From contig CM034591.1 in NCBI GenBank assembly GCA_020091685.1, forward strand, positions 31,889,555 to 31,953,554: 64,000 nt of DNA. The letters are read 5' to 3'. A program made the position numbers and the translations under genes. Within the stretch, counting starts at the first letter, position 1. Each line of letters starts with the position of its first letter. The notes under the pieces were generated by a model. The model made no database searches. It was not told where the DNA came from and saw only the letters and a list, made by a program, of their open reading frames with translations. Shown piece by piece: positions 25,254 through 36,342 of the stretch. The stretch is from Lutjanus erythropterus (taxonomy: Eukaryota; Chordata; Actinopteri; Lutjaniformes; Lutjanidae).

Positions 25254-25307
25254 CTATAAGGTCACCTCACTTGTAAATATCTGGAACATACACTATGTCG
25301 TATGAAT

Positions 25308-25313
25308 TTTAAT
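25308..25313 (-). terminator. cry5: Polyadenylation signal candidate, (6-4) photolyase
   Basis: ATTAAA on the minus strand (TTTAAT on plus), about 455 nt after the stop. I found no AATAAA nearer the stop; a minus-strand AATAAA at 24483-24488 is a distant alternative. Confidence 0.35.
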
Positions 25314-25767
25314 TGAGTTGGATAAAAACACCTGAGTCATACAACGTACAGAGTAAAAAATAAACATGAACCTTCTAGTAACAGTTAGGCACTTTGTCAT
25401 TTCAGCAGCATAATAACATTAAAAAGGCAAACAACAGTCTCAATACAAACTAAATACAAAGCTTCGTAATTTTTTAACTCTATTTCCATGCAAGAAGCAT
25501 TCTTTAAGTATACTTCTGACCTAACCTGATGTACAGTACATAGAATAGATACAGTATAAAAAGTAAAAATAAAGACAGTATTGGAAATATAAAATATTTA
25601 TCAATAAAGAGGAAGATATAGTAGACCTGCACACATAATTAAGGCAAGACACAGATGAAACATTTTTGTCTTCCTTAGTTTTACCAAGTGGATGAATAAA
25701 ATATCTAAAGCGGATGAATAACTATCTAAATGTACCTATCTGGCTTCCAGTCCACTGTACACAAACA

Positions 25768-26291
25768 TTACTTATTTTTCTGTTTCTTGTTCAGCAAGTC
25801 GATAACAGATGTTCCCTTACGTTTTTCACCTAGGAGGAAAACAGAAAAAGAAATACTCACAAATTAGGATCGTCTGTAAACTTGAATAACATCAAAGGAG
25901 ATAAACCTCTTATAAAAGTATTTGTGTTTTGCAGTACCGTGCTTTTTGCTGGGTGATTCTGCAGTGTCTGCGGACCTCTTAGCATAAGCTAACTTCATCC
26001 TCTGGATGTTCTTCTTGCTGATCACTTCATGCTGTACGATAGGATGAGGGTAGTCTTTACCCACAATGCATCCTGCTGCCTGCTGGATACTGCGTGGAGC
26101 TTTCCAAGGCTCGTAGATATACTGAGCTGGAAACTTCTTTAGAAGAGGTAGGTACTTTCTAAAACAGTAGAGTAGAGGAAATTATTATTTCACACACACA
26201 CACACAGACACACATATAGTATATATATAAATACACACACACACACACACACACATACACACACACACCTGTACACCCATACACACATTTA

Positions 26292-26338
<47 letters not shown>

Positions 26339-29300
26339 ATAGATATATATGAATACTTTAAGATATATATTAATAATTTTGTCCAGGTTATGTTCTTACT
26401 TGATATAGTCTCCATTTTTGTCTGTCTTCTTGCCAAATGCAACTGGAGAGTAAACTCTGAAGAACTGGTGGAAGAAGGCACTTGCTGAAAGCCACTGCCA
26501 GTTTCCAGCATTCAGAGCCCAGTCTCCATCCAACAAAAGTTCCTCAAACACCTTCAGGAGCAGTGAACAAATTGTCAGAATACTATTTTACCGATTTAAG
26601 ATGACATTCCTATAACACTATCAGACTCACGATAGTCAGTTCAACAAACAGAGAGATCATTTTATCAAACTTTGTGCACCTCCCACTGGAACAATAAAAG
26701 ACTGCATCAACTTTTTTCACATGCAGTGGAGCTGCTAGAGACCTATAAACTGTCTTTAATATGCCGTTCTCCTTTATAATAGGCTACAAACAGAGCTTTG
26801 ATAATGATAAAATCCTGTGGTTATAATGAACATTCTGATGATAAACAACTTTTTTTAAACAACAATTGATGGGTCCAATTGTTAATCATTTAACAATGTT
26901 TTGTAGTATGTTTCACTGCCAAATAGCCATTAATTAAATCTTAAGATACTTTTTAAAGGTCTGAATAGGTTCTCCAAAAATGTTTGGATATGTCTGAAAC
27001 TAAGTTTGTCTGATAAAGATAAAGGTAACTCCAAGGCATTCTCTTGTAAAAAAAAAATCAAAATGGCCTTATTGTCACAGCATGGTCATGTACGACCTAA
27101 AAACAAACTCCGACACATTTCGGCATCAAGTCCTCAGCAGGGAGTCAAATGATCCTGACCATTTTTCTGGTAAAGTCAGTTTAATGTATCGTTCTGATTT
27201 GAAAAATCCATTCCAAAGCCATTTCATCCAGATTTGAACACAATGAGGTTTTCTTTTATAGCTGTGTACACTGTACAGCAAACTGCCCCTGCAGACACAC
27301 AAAGTGGGCCTGGATGTGTTTTGTTCTCGTTCTTTCATAAAGACACCATCATGCTAAATGTCCACAGTATCAGTTTACACACCTTCTGTCCGTCTTCCCA
27401 GCTGATCCACAGGTCTCCCCTGGTGAGAAAACAAGCAACAGCATGTCTGGCCAGGTGGTGGATCCAGCCCTCCTGCCTCAGCTGAGTCATGATGGCATCG
27501 ATGAAGGGAAAACCAGTCCGAGCCTTAAGAAAAATACAGGAAATATTTATAATACAGGAAATTAGATCATGCCTAATTAACAGTGACGTTGCTGAATTAT
27601 CATTAAAAATCTCCCTCCAACAGCATAATTTATCTTCTTTTCCTTCATTACATTTTAAAATAAGGTTAAAGGACTCAGTACCTCTCTCCATGCAGCCAGA
27701 TATTCAGGGTTCGTATCCCAATCAACCTGGGTACAAACACAGTTGCCCTCCATCTTGTTAAAGTTAGGGATCCCCACACTAGCTGTGTAGAAGAATTCTC
27801 TCCACAGAAGCTGACCATGCAGAGATACTGGAGGATCTGAGTGCTTCTTCTGCAAATACCAGAATTACACAATAGTAAGTCGAGGTTTAACAGGATCTCA
27901 AAGTTAGGACCATGCATTAATAGCTAAATGTGTTCTAACATATTTTCTGTTGTTTCTATAGCTTAAAGCAACATAGAGTTCATTTTTGCATTATACATTA
28001 AGGAAAATTAAGCTAAAATACCATCAGTTCTGCAGCCTTGTTTATAGTGAAGCACACTACCTACAAAAACTGTACCGTATGACTTACCCCCTGATAGACG
28101 TCTGTCAGCCTCCACCAGAAGGTGCGTGCAGACAGGCAGCCAAAAGTGACATATGGACTGAGAACAGTGGTGCTGGGGCTCAGAGAGTTCGGAGACGTCT
28201 GTGGCTTCTCAAAGCTACACACCCATCCCTGAAGTAAAAAAAAACAGATGAAACATGTAAACTTGACTTAGCATATATTCATGCATTTCTCTCATAACAC
28301 CATGATTCAGTTAAATGTCCTTTATTGCTGCTTCGGGTGCTGGTTTGATTTTCTTAGAAGACGTCTTAAATAATCAGATGTCTATGTGTTTGAAGCTGAA
28401 ATACCGTTCTTTTCATGTGTTCATCCAGTCTCCTCAGAGCCTCCTGTTCTCCTCCTGGGAACTTCTCCTCCTCCACGAGAGCTGCAGTGTCCTGGCCGAG
28501 CTCCTCCAGTGTCGGGATCCCATATTTCTTGTCATGGTTTTCTGAACATGGGGTCTTCACACCTTTTGACAGAAGAGATATATTTAAATTTTACACTTAA
28601 ACATTTAAACAAACTGGTGCTAGTGTTTATTCCCATGAAGACTTTATGAATACACCAGCATTGTCCGATGTTGTTTGTGGTACCTTTCATATCTTCCATG
28701 GTGGGAGCAGGGATGGGTTTCTTAGGGGCACCAAGACTCTTCACTATTGCCTGCATACGGTTATAAGTGAGGGGAGGCTTCCCATTGTTTTCCTCAAGTA
28801 TCCTGTGAAGACATGACAGATAGAAAAGTGCATCAGTCTTAAAAAAATTAAATAAAATATTGCATTAGTAACAACTGTTTAGGAAGAAATACTGTAAAGA
28901 AACAAAAATTGTGTGAATACTCCGATATGCATACACTAATACCTGTCTATATCATAAAGAGTGTGTGAGATTTTGTAGATGACTTCGACTCCGTGTTCTT
29001 TGGCCAGCGCTGTCACTGTTTTGTCCCGTTTCAGACTGTAGGGCTCTGTGTCGTACTCGTAGGTCAGCTTTGTTACTTTCCACTTGTCGAACAGCTTGGG
29101 GAACACGTCCTCTGGCTTCCCTCTTACAACAAACAACCTGAAAAATGACATTATGACAATGTATATGATCACAACAGTGCAACCAGTCTGAATTAAATCT
29201 TGTAATTGCACGCATTATTGCTTAACAGCAATCATGATTGTTTTATCTATTTATTTATTTTTTAACCATTTTTACTTTCTTAAAATGTGTTGGATTTTTG

Positions 29301-29603
29301 TGGCATATATAGGATATAAATCTGCCTGAATCTCACACATTGGGTGTTTAATATCCAATATTAATGACCGTCATCCTTGTGTCTCTACCTGGAGTTGAGC
29401 TTCCTGAGGCTGCAGTCCAGGTCTTTCAGGGCTCCGATGAGGAACCTCCAGCGGTTGACGCCCACACAGGTGTTGTTGTGAAGGTAAGGGTCCAGGATGA
29501 ACACTGGGTAGAGCTCCTTACAGTCCCTCAGAGCAGCCATTAGTGCTGGGTTGTCATGCAGCCGCAGTCCCTTGCGGAACCAGTGAATACAGGTGTGAGC
29601 CAT
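25768..29603 (-). CDS. cry5: (6-4) DNA photolyase, cry5 type (complete, 10 coding exons)
   Basis: Flavoprotein that uses blue/near-UV light to repair UV-induced pyrimidine (6-4) photoproducts; nuclear. Exons in order: 29389-29603, 28943-29137, 28684-28802, 28405-28562, 28088-28228, 27682-27849, 27383-27523, 26400-26551, 25938-26158 and 25768-25829. All are GT-AG and in phase; the total of 1,572 nt gives 523 aa plus TAA, normal for the family. The N-terminal photolyase domain begins [21 protein letters not shown] and the antenna-type fold runs to about residue 130. The FAD-binding domain includes [54 protein letters not shown] (His355 and His359 equal the catalytic pair of the Xenopus enzyme) and [17 protein letters not shown]. 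The C-terminus [18 protein letters not shown] is NLS-like. It lacks the long tail of clock cryptochromes. Zebrafish calls this gene cry5. Confidence 0.95.
26191..26336. repeat. Inverted CA/TG microsatellite filling photolyase intron 8
   Basis: CA tracts at 26191-26212 and 26233-26268 are followed by a TG tract at 26297-26336. They lie in a 241-nt intron (26159-26399) and make up more than half of it. In the transcript a CA tract precedes UG tracts, so the intron can fold on itself. Confidence 0.9.
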
Positions 29604-29674
29604 GCTGAATAATCTGTGAACAGCCCAAACACAGACACTTTTTAGGGCTTATCTTAAACCCACCAAGTTAGTAT

Positions 29675-29970
29675 ATGGTAGAGCTGAGCAATGTGGCTTC
29701 TAAATAATATGTTGATATCCTATCCTATCCTGCAATATACAATATATCTCCCGATATATACATAGTGTGAATTGTGAAATATAGAATACAATAAGACTGG
29801 GTGATATAGACAAAATCAAATATCACAATTATTTTTTTGACTAAGTGGGTAAAGGTATTAGATAAACTGGAGTGATCGGTTCAGAAGTTTACATCACTTT
29901 ACTGTAATGCAGCTTTTACAACTCTTATGCCTTAACACGACGTAACTTTATATATATTGTCCAGGCCTAC
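29675..29970. mobile_element. Degraded MITE-like repeat in the photolyase 5' intron
   Basis: Contains GACTGGGTGATATAGAC near 29796 and ends TATATATTGTCCAGGCCTAC, whose reverse complement begins GTAGGCCTGGACAATATA; these look like worn inverted ends. An upstream start, GAGCTGAGCAATGTGG near 29680, may be a second fragment. No coding frame. Confidence 0.4.
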
Positions 29971-30298
29971 TACATGAGCACAGGTAAACAAACATTGCAG
30001 GTAGGAGATTTTCATTCTCGTACAAGTATTGTCTGCAAGTCCAAACAGTGGCAAATGTAACAATATGAGCTTAAATGTAACAAAATGTCACCACATTTAA
30101 CAGAAGTGCTTGACATGGATACGTTTTAAAGCTTGCAGTAAAAAATATAAACCTACACTGCTGCAGAAACAATGTGTTTGTCACACACACGGATCCAATA
30201 CAGCGAACCAACGACATGACAACATGATGTTTCTGCGTCAATTAATTACATTCTTGAATTGAACCAAAATTATACAGAGTTGCAAGGCATAACTTTAC

Positions 30299-30360
30299 CT
30301 TAGTTTTCCTTTATCTACAGTCACAAGTCCGCTTGTTCCGCAAGCTGCCGTAGTAAATAA
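30299..30360 (-). other. cry5: Probable untranslated first exon of the (6-4) photolyase gene
   Basis: On the minus strand AAAACTAAG|GTAAAG is a good donor at 30299. The matching acceptor is CTGTTCACAG|ATTATTCAGC, which ends 10 nt before the ATG (29613). The upstream edge of the exon is unknown; 30360 is a guess based on the promoter motifs. Confidence 0.45.
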
Positions 30361-30378
30361 AATTCGTGTTTGGTAATC

Positions 30379-30440
30379 ACACGTTGAACGTGTTACAAAA
30401 CCGGACGCTTTGTTACGTATGCAGCAAGCTCGGCCAATCA
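30379..30440 (-). promoter_or_regulatory. cry5: Photolyase promoter: paired E'-boxes, D-box-like site and CCAAT box
   Basis: ACACGTTGAACGTGT (30379-30393) is a perfect 7-bp inverted repeat around one G and holds two CACGTT E'-boxes facing each other. TTACGTAT (30413-30420) is one base from the D-box consensus TTAYGTAA. CCAAT lies at 30434-30438. Adjacent E-box and D-box sites drive light-regulated clock and DNA-repair genes in zebrafish; that this cluster does so here is inference. Confidence 0.45.
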
Positions 30441-30913
30441 GAGGAGAGCTGGGTGAATCCACACATTTAAAACCTGCAGTTTATCAGTTTGTACACCAGA
30501 TGTCACTGTAGTGTAAACAATAGTACCTTTTTTATTTAATTATTAAAACCAGCGCCGTATAACATTATCACACTAAACTTAATGTTAATGGCGGCTGTCG
30601 ATTGAGATAATATTTCACTCTGTCTGCACTGTCCTGTCAGAAGACCCTCGGGGATATTAGAGAGTTTACCCAGCTGCAAGTTACTTTAGTTAAATGTAAT
30701 ATAAAACGTTTTCATGGGCAGATTATTGAATGTAAATCTTCACGCTGTTTGCCGTCCAGGTTTACTTTTCATGAGTCCGGGAACAACACGCAGTACAAGG
30801 GGAGTATTAAATCTGCAGACCAGTAATTCTTCATGCGTCGGACACACTGAGACCGTATTCTGTTAATGACCCCGTGTTTTGACACAGCACAAGCCATCAG
30901 CTCATCGTAGCTC

Positions 30914-30985
30914 GCCGTGATCGTATAGTGGTTAGTACTCTGCGTTGTGGCCGCAGCAACCCCGGTTCGAATCCGGGTCACGGCA
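30914..30985 (+). tRNA. tRNA-His (GTG)
   Basis: A 72-nt cloverleaf with acceptor stem GCCGTGA/TCACGGC, discriminator A, anticodon GTG at 30947-30949 flanked by TT and GC, a D-arm A-box (TAGTGGTTAGTAC) and B-box GGTTCGAATCC at 30964-30974. The sequence is near-identical to vertebrate tRNA-His. A TTTTT run at 31018-31022 can end Pol III transcription. No intron and no encoded CCA, as expected. Confidence 0.97.
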
Positions 30986-32517
30986 TTGTGGAACAATGTC
31001 ACGGCAGATGAGTTGTGTTTTTACATTTACGCAATTGTTTTGCGGTACTGAAATAATGGCACAAACCCGGTTATTCTTAAGGTAAGTAGTTTTACTTTAT
31101 TTCTATGACTTAAAATTCGTTCACCCAATCTACTCTATACTTTTTGTATACGCTGTTTTTTTGTGAGAAACAATAAGAGAACTGCAACGTAATCCCGTTA
31201 AAGGCTACAACTCTGTATTGTAAAATGAAAATTAAATCAAACCAGTAAATTCATGTAGATAGATTCTAACTTTTATCTTATGGCATACTGGTTGACGACA
31301 ATATCCTTCTCATTATTTAATGGGGAACTTTTTAACATTAAGACTAATTTCATGACGCTTCACAACGACACAGTTGGTAGCAACAGGTAATTCTTCATGA
31401 TGTCATTCCATTCAAAAAACACAAAAGAAAATTCGATTACATTTTACACAGACGTTCCCCCCATTTCTTTGTCCTTACCACCACATGACCACTAGAGGGA
31501 GACAAAGTCGAAGAAACCGAGAGACTACACAGTTAACAAGTTGGCTCAAATTTACCAGAGAGACCATTTCTGCAGTAGTCCGTTTGGACCTTTAAGGGTT
31601 TTTGTTTAGCACAGCAGCTCCCAGAAACCATCAAGATGGGCTATAACAGAGGGCGTTTGATTGCATGTAACCGTAACAAGACATTTAATCCTAAATGGTT
31701 GCAAGAGAGTGCAATTAATGCATATTTCTCCCCAGTCTAAATTCGTGAATGTGAATGACTGGTGTTAGAAACAACGAAGTGACAAAAGACAAAAAATGTG
31801 TAGGCTGTTATATCGTATGATTTCTGCTTCCAGAGTACTTGCAACACTCTACATTATTATTACTTACATTATTATTATTATCATATTATTGCTGATATTT
31901 GAAATTCATTTATTTACTTCATTGCATTTAGGAAAAGTGGCCCACAACTTAGGCCCAAATTAACTATTTTATTAAACCGACTCTGGCGACATGTGGCATA
32001 ACTGAATATAATATGTCTAACGTCTTATGATAAAAGGCCGAAACATCCAGTGACGTCGAAGTCCACAACCAATGATGTGTGGTACTAGTGGCTTAGTTTA
32101 ATGGTCACCTCTAAGAACAACCCCACTCAGTCTTATGTAGTACTTAATCTTCAGGGATTGTAACAACCAGTCCTATTAATGAATGAGATGGAAACAATGT
32201 TTCACTTTGTTAAATAGCCTCCATGTTATACCGGAAAAAGACAGGAGACCCAACCTGTAAAGGAAAAAGTGTTTAGAATGAAAAAATGTGTTGCTGCATT
32301 CACGTTCTGTCGGAAATATCGCGCTTAAACAAAGAGTTGAGATCCTTAAATGTATCATTGAGCGCCAGACATGTTTTTAAGAATATTAAGGTGATATATT
32401 TGATTATTATAGTGATTCATATGACACTGATTTTGTACGAATCAGTTAAAAGTAAGTCTTATTTGTATTTTGATTTTACTATGTGTTTAAGAAGCATATG
32501 TGTGGCATGGTAAATTG
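30986..32517. other. Intergenic region between tRNA-His and frmd5
   Basis: No gene recognised. Contains a short ATT-rich run near 31855-31890, a CTCF-like motif at 31489-31501 and a CRE-like TGACGTCG near 32052. These single motifs are weak evidence. Confidence 0.45.
31489..31501 (+). promoter_or_regulatory. CTCF-like motif
   Basis: CCACTAGAGGGAG fits the core of the vertebrate CTCF consensus. It lies between the divergent cry5 and frmd5 promoters. Motif only. Confidence 0.35.
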
Positions 32518-33104
32518 TATAAAAGTCTATTTCATTCATCAACTTCTACTGCAGTAGAAAGCACCTGTCCATTGTTTGACTACCCCCCTCATCCCCCGAG
32601 CTGTGTTATTATTCCGAACCATGTGGCTGTAGTCACGACCAGCATCAGCCTATCGGAATTTTGTCTCCAGTCGCTCACTCAGTGAAGGCAGCATCTCACT
32701 CATTGCTCCGTTGGCTGACAGACTCGCCATTCAGCTTCCTTCAGCCCGCCCAGCAGCATTTACAGCGGCATGGCAACGGCGAGGAGACTGGGCTGGGGGG
32801 AGAAGGTGTGGTGAGGGGTGACACTAGTCTAACCGGACCAGAGAGAGCAGAAGCAGCAGAAACAGCAGCAGCAGCAGCAGCAGTAGCACTGTTTCCACTC
32901 ATCCTCACTGACTGAAGGAAGAAACGCGGCGTGTGGTTCCTCTGCCAGTCAGATGAAAACGATGCACCACCGCCGCCGCTCCGCACAGTCGCTGCCTCTG
33001 ACCAGGTGTTGGACCACAGAACAGGGACGTCGTTAACGTGATCAAACTTGTATGTATGTGCTGTGCGCCCTTCTCCTCGGTCCCGTACACAGACGATCGA
33101 GAAG
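32518..33104 (+). promoter_or_regulatory. frmd5: frmd5 promoter and 5' leader
   Basis: TATAAAAG at 32518-32525 is a TATA-box candidate. The following 580 nt become GC-rich, with a (CAG)7 run at 32863-32883 and CCGCCGCCG near 32971. The leader holds several upstream start codons: a 14-codon frame from 32770, a 27-codon Arg-rich frame from 32953 to 33036, and frames from 33052 and 33056 that overlap the main start. The transcription start is not proven. Confidence 0.45.
32863..32883. repeat. (CAG)7 repeat in the frmd5 leader
   Basis: Seven pure CAG units, preceded by interrupted CAG-like units from about 32848. Lies in the presumed 5' UTR, so probably not translated. Confidence 0.9.
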
Positions 33105-33206
33105 ATGCTGAGCCGACTGATGAGCAGCAGCATCAGGAGTCTGGACAGGGAATGCAACTGCACTGTGAGGCTGCTGGACGACTCGGAGTACACCTGCACG
33201 ATTCAG
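33105..33206 (+). CDS. frmd5: FERM domain-containing protein 5, first coding exon (partial gene)
   Basis: Encodes 34 residues, [13 protein letters not shown] then [21 protein letters not shown], nearly the same as the start of vertebrate FRMD5, and ends in phase 0 at CAG|GTCAGT exactly where the family's first coding exon ends. An in-frame TGA at 33039-33041 and no in-frame ATG before 33105 fix the start; position -3 is A. The residues form the start of the FERM F1 lobe. FRMD5 is a membrane-associated FERM protein linked to cell adhesion and motility. The next exon (normally starting RDAKGQ-like) is not found before 64000, so the gene runs off the window. Confidence 0.92.
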
Positions 33207-34149
33207 GTCAGTGGGGACCAACATTTGCTCTTCCTCAAATCACCTTGTTGTGGAGGACGTGATATTGGCACGTAACGGGGTGGGGATCAGGTGAAATGAC
33301 TTTCCACCCAGCACATTTACTTTTCTCTATGTCAGTCTGCTGTTCACAGAAAGGATCTGATTAAAGGAGGTGTCATTCAGTTTCATCAAAATGTTTGAAT
33401 GCTGCTCTATGGCCAGACGTCTGTCTGTCATCAGTGGGCTGCAGACGTTACCTGTGTGGACATCATGACATCATGTGGTGTGCATTGCGTAGCAAATTCA
33501 AGGATTATTAATCAGTACTGTTTTGAATTCCTAACAGAAGGTGGAAAATAACAAAATGAAACAAAATGATTTCTCCTTATATGCTGTTTTCATTTCAGCA
33601 GCTTCATGCATGAATTGATTTGAATGCATTATGAAACAAATCTGGATAATCTGATCTTGAACGATTTCAGTGGAGGCTCAGAGAGGATTTATGGCTCCTC
33701 TGGCTACATGAGACAGGCCAGAGGCACAAAGAGGGTTTTGGTCTGCAACCAGGAGAGGTTTAAGGTTGTTTAGATTCTAATTAGTCTAAATAGAGTCTGG
33801 ACACATCCTCATTTGTCTTAACAAAGCAGGGGTCATACCCTCAGTTGTCAATTTGCCCTTCAAACTGACCCTGGATTTGACTATGGAGTATCACCTTGGT
33901 ATGTTGTTGGACCTTCTGTTTTAATGGAATACTTCATCTGTGATAAAACCTCTGGTGCTGGAAATCATTAAAAACATTTGAATTGTAATGTAGTGTTTCC
34001 TCTATCTCTGTCTTGTTTCTTATCAACTTGGTAGAAACTTCATACACTTCTTTTATCAGTAAAGACAGCTGAAGTAGTGCTAAATAACAACTTTAGCTCC
34101 TACTTTATTATCCATTTATCAAAGCTGAATGTTAGTGATTTTTAACTTT

Positions 34150-34497
34150 AAGGGACCAGTGTGTAGAACTTAGTGGCATCTAGCAGTGAACACATCGTCT
34201 CACTGTGTCCAAGCGTACGGGAGAACCTGCTCTAGAAAACATGAAAGTTGCACAAAACACAAATGGCCGTATCTAGATCCAGTTTTTGGTTTGTCTGTTT
34301 GGCACTACTGTAGAAACATGGCTGTGGCATGGCAGTCTCCATGGAAGAGGATCCGCATCCCTTGTAGTTATAAATGGCTCATTCTTAAGTAACAAAAACA
34401 CAACAATACTTGTTTTCAGGTAATTATACTCTAATAAAAACATACTTTTTAATATAATATTCAATTTCTGCCAATAAATCACCATAAATCTTAAAAC
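34150..34497 (-). mobile_element. Dispersed fish element, truncated copy
   Basis: Begins AAGGGACCAGTGTGTAGAAC and contains GTAGAAACATGG, ATAAATGGCTCATTCT, TTTTCAGGTAATTAT, AATATAATATTCAATTTCTG and CCAATAAATC in the same order as the 3' half of the copy at 43350-43936. The other end is missing. Strand label is nominal. Confidence 0.6.
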
Positions 34498-35130
34498 CGT
34501 GGCAATATATTACCACAGGATGGAAGTTTATCATGACTACCCAAATAATCCAGTTTTATCGGACTTTTATTGAGGGATACTGTTATAAGAGAAGCATAGT
34601 TCCTTTAAGTAATAAGGCAGTATGTAGTGTGTGTGAGGTGCACAAGTAAAGGAGAGTGAGCAGCAGACTGAGAGTGACGGTCCTTCTAACAGAGCAAAAG
34701 AAAAGGTGAGCAGTAAGATGTCAGTCTGGCAGTAAATGTACAGTACAAGTTGCAGTGTGTCACTTAATAAAAGCTGCAGCTTCTCAAAACCAAGAAGAGT
34801 CTGTTATCCCCCAGCTATTGGACACGTGGCAGGGGAAGTAAGCTGAACAGGAAAGGCTGACATAAGGTTACGTTTGCACCTTGACAATGTTGGCTCTGGT
34901 GCAATTGTATCCCTTTCAGAAGCTTTGTAACCCTGCCTTGAGCTGCAGTGTTTTTTTTAGAGACCTGGCAAAATGAATTCTAAATCATATAAATAATCAT
35001 AAATACAACATGTCTTTTGAGGTTATTTATCCACTTTTCTGCCTTGAAAACAGGTGTTGATTTCAGCATGTTGTTAGTTGTCCACTGGCAATCTTATGAT
35101 TCTTTGGGTTGAGTCTGTCGACCAATCAGA

Positions 35131-35192
35131 GTGTGTTTTTGACTTGCCAACTAATCAGAAGCTGTGTTCCTGACTTGTCAGGTGTGTCAGTG
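35131..35192. repeat. Imperfect tandem duplication of about 31 bp
   Basis: ACCAATCAGAGTGTGTTTTT followed by GACTTGCCA is repeated as ACTAATCAGAAGCTGTGTTC followed by CTGACTTGTCA. Short local duplication with no other feature. Confidence 0.6.
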
Positions 35193-35935
35193 CTGATCCA
35201 TAGATGTATTAATAGCTTGCGCTGATGTCAATATGGAATAAAATGAGATTGACCTTTCAAAGTAAAATTTGCAGTGATGACGGTAGGCATCACATGGCCA
35301 CTGTATTGTGGTGATGTGGTTATCATAAAAGCCCTACACAATGGACCTTTAAAAGTAGTTTAAGTGCTTTTGGTCTCATTTCTGTGGTCTGTTAAGTATT
35401 ACCTCCCTTGTTTTCACTTTGTGGTTGTAGTCATTTGTTTCAGCTATTATTTCAGTCCATCATTGGTTTTTAGTTGTTGTTAATACAGTGGCATTGATTC
35501 CACTTCATGGTCACTTCTGAGGCTCTAGTTTGTGGTGCTGTTGTATAAAATGGACTGAGGTAGAATTTATTGCAAGTCTGCTCTGTTGCCTTTTAAAAGA
35601 TAGGTGTTTATTTCTCTGGTAACTTGGTGTACATCAGTGTCCTTTGTTCCTGGTGTGACAGGTTTACTGATAGGTCTTCCACTTAATCTGGTGATATCGA
35701 TTAATTCTACACATTGGATTAGTCCGTCACTCAGTGAGTCACTAGCAGACTTGTTTGAAGCATTTCTCTTTATTTCTCGCACTTTGAGTCGTCTCAAAAA
35801 TCAATTGTTCTATTGACATGGATGAAGGCGAGACATGACTAGAGTCAGTAAACAGACGGTGTGTTTATAAGTGAGAGAGAGCAGAGGAGTAAGCAGCAAC
35901 TGATTAACGTCTATTTACCTCCTTTGTAAATCAAG

Positions 35936-35959
35936 TGTGTGTGTATGTGTGTGTGTGTG
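35936..35959. repeat. Short TG microsatellite
   Basis: About ten TG units with one TATG interruption. Confidence 0.85.
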
Positions 35960-36342
35960 CGTCCCTGTGACGTCTTGAGTGTGGCTGCATCATTGAGAAG
36001 TCTGCATCATATAACCTGGTCCTTTGAGTTGCAGGAGCGGCGTTTGATGCTTGTTACTCAAAGGGATTCCAACACTGCTGAATTAGAGATGACAGCACAC
36101 AAAGACCATCACCACCTGTTCTTTTCTAAGATCTGACGGCAAAGGCAAAGCAAGCCTTTCAGCGTCTAACAACTTAAAGTGGCAGTGCTCGGGGGACAGA
36201 TGAAATGCTGATTTTCATGCCAGTCTTGGGGCTTTTACGTGCTTGTCCTCATCCTGGCTGTGACTGAATAATAAATTTCGGCTACATGTGGGAAGTACAT
36301 GGGTGTATTTCATGAGATTTCATCTAATCATATTTTTTAATT

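Noticed and set aside
26185-26511. 108-codon minus-strand frame
   Set aside because: Runs through the CA/TG microsatellite of a photolyase intron and overlaps exon 8 out of frame.
25768-29603. Alternative naming as a circadian cryptochrome (cry1/cry2)
   Set aside because: Length, the [19 protein letters not shown] context, and the short basic C-terminus match (6-4) photolyases; no long clock-type tail is present.
30769-31002. 77-codon minus-strand frame
   Set aside because: Covers the tRNA-His gene in antisense; no coding evidence.
32741-33199. 152-codon minus-strand frame overlapping the frmd5 leader
   Set aside because: Low-complexity Ala/Ser content from the CAG repeat and GC-rich leader, antisense to frmd5 exon 1. 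No protein family resemblance.
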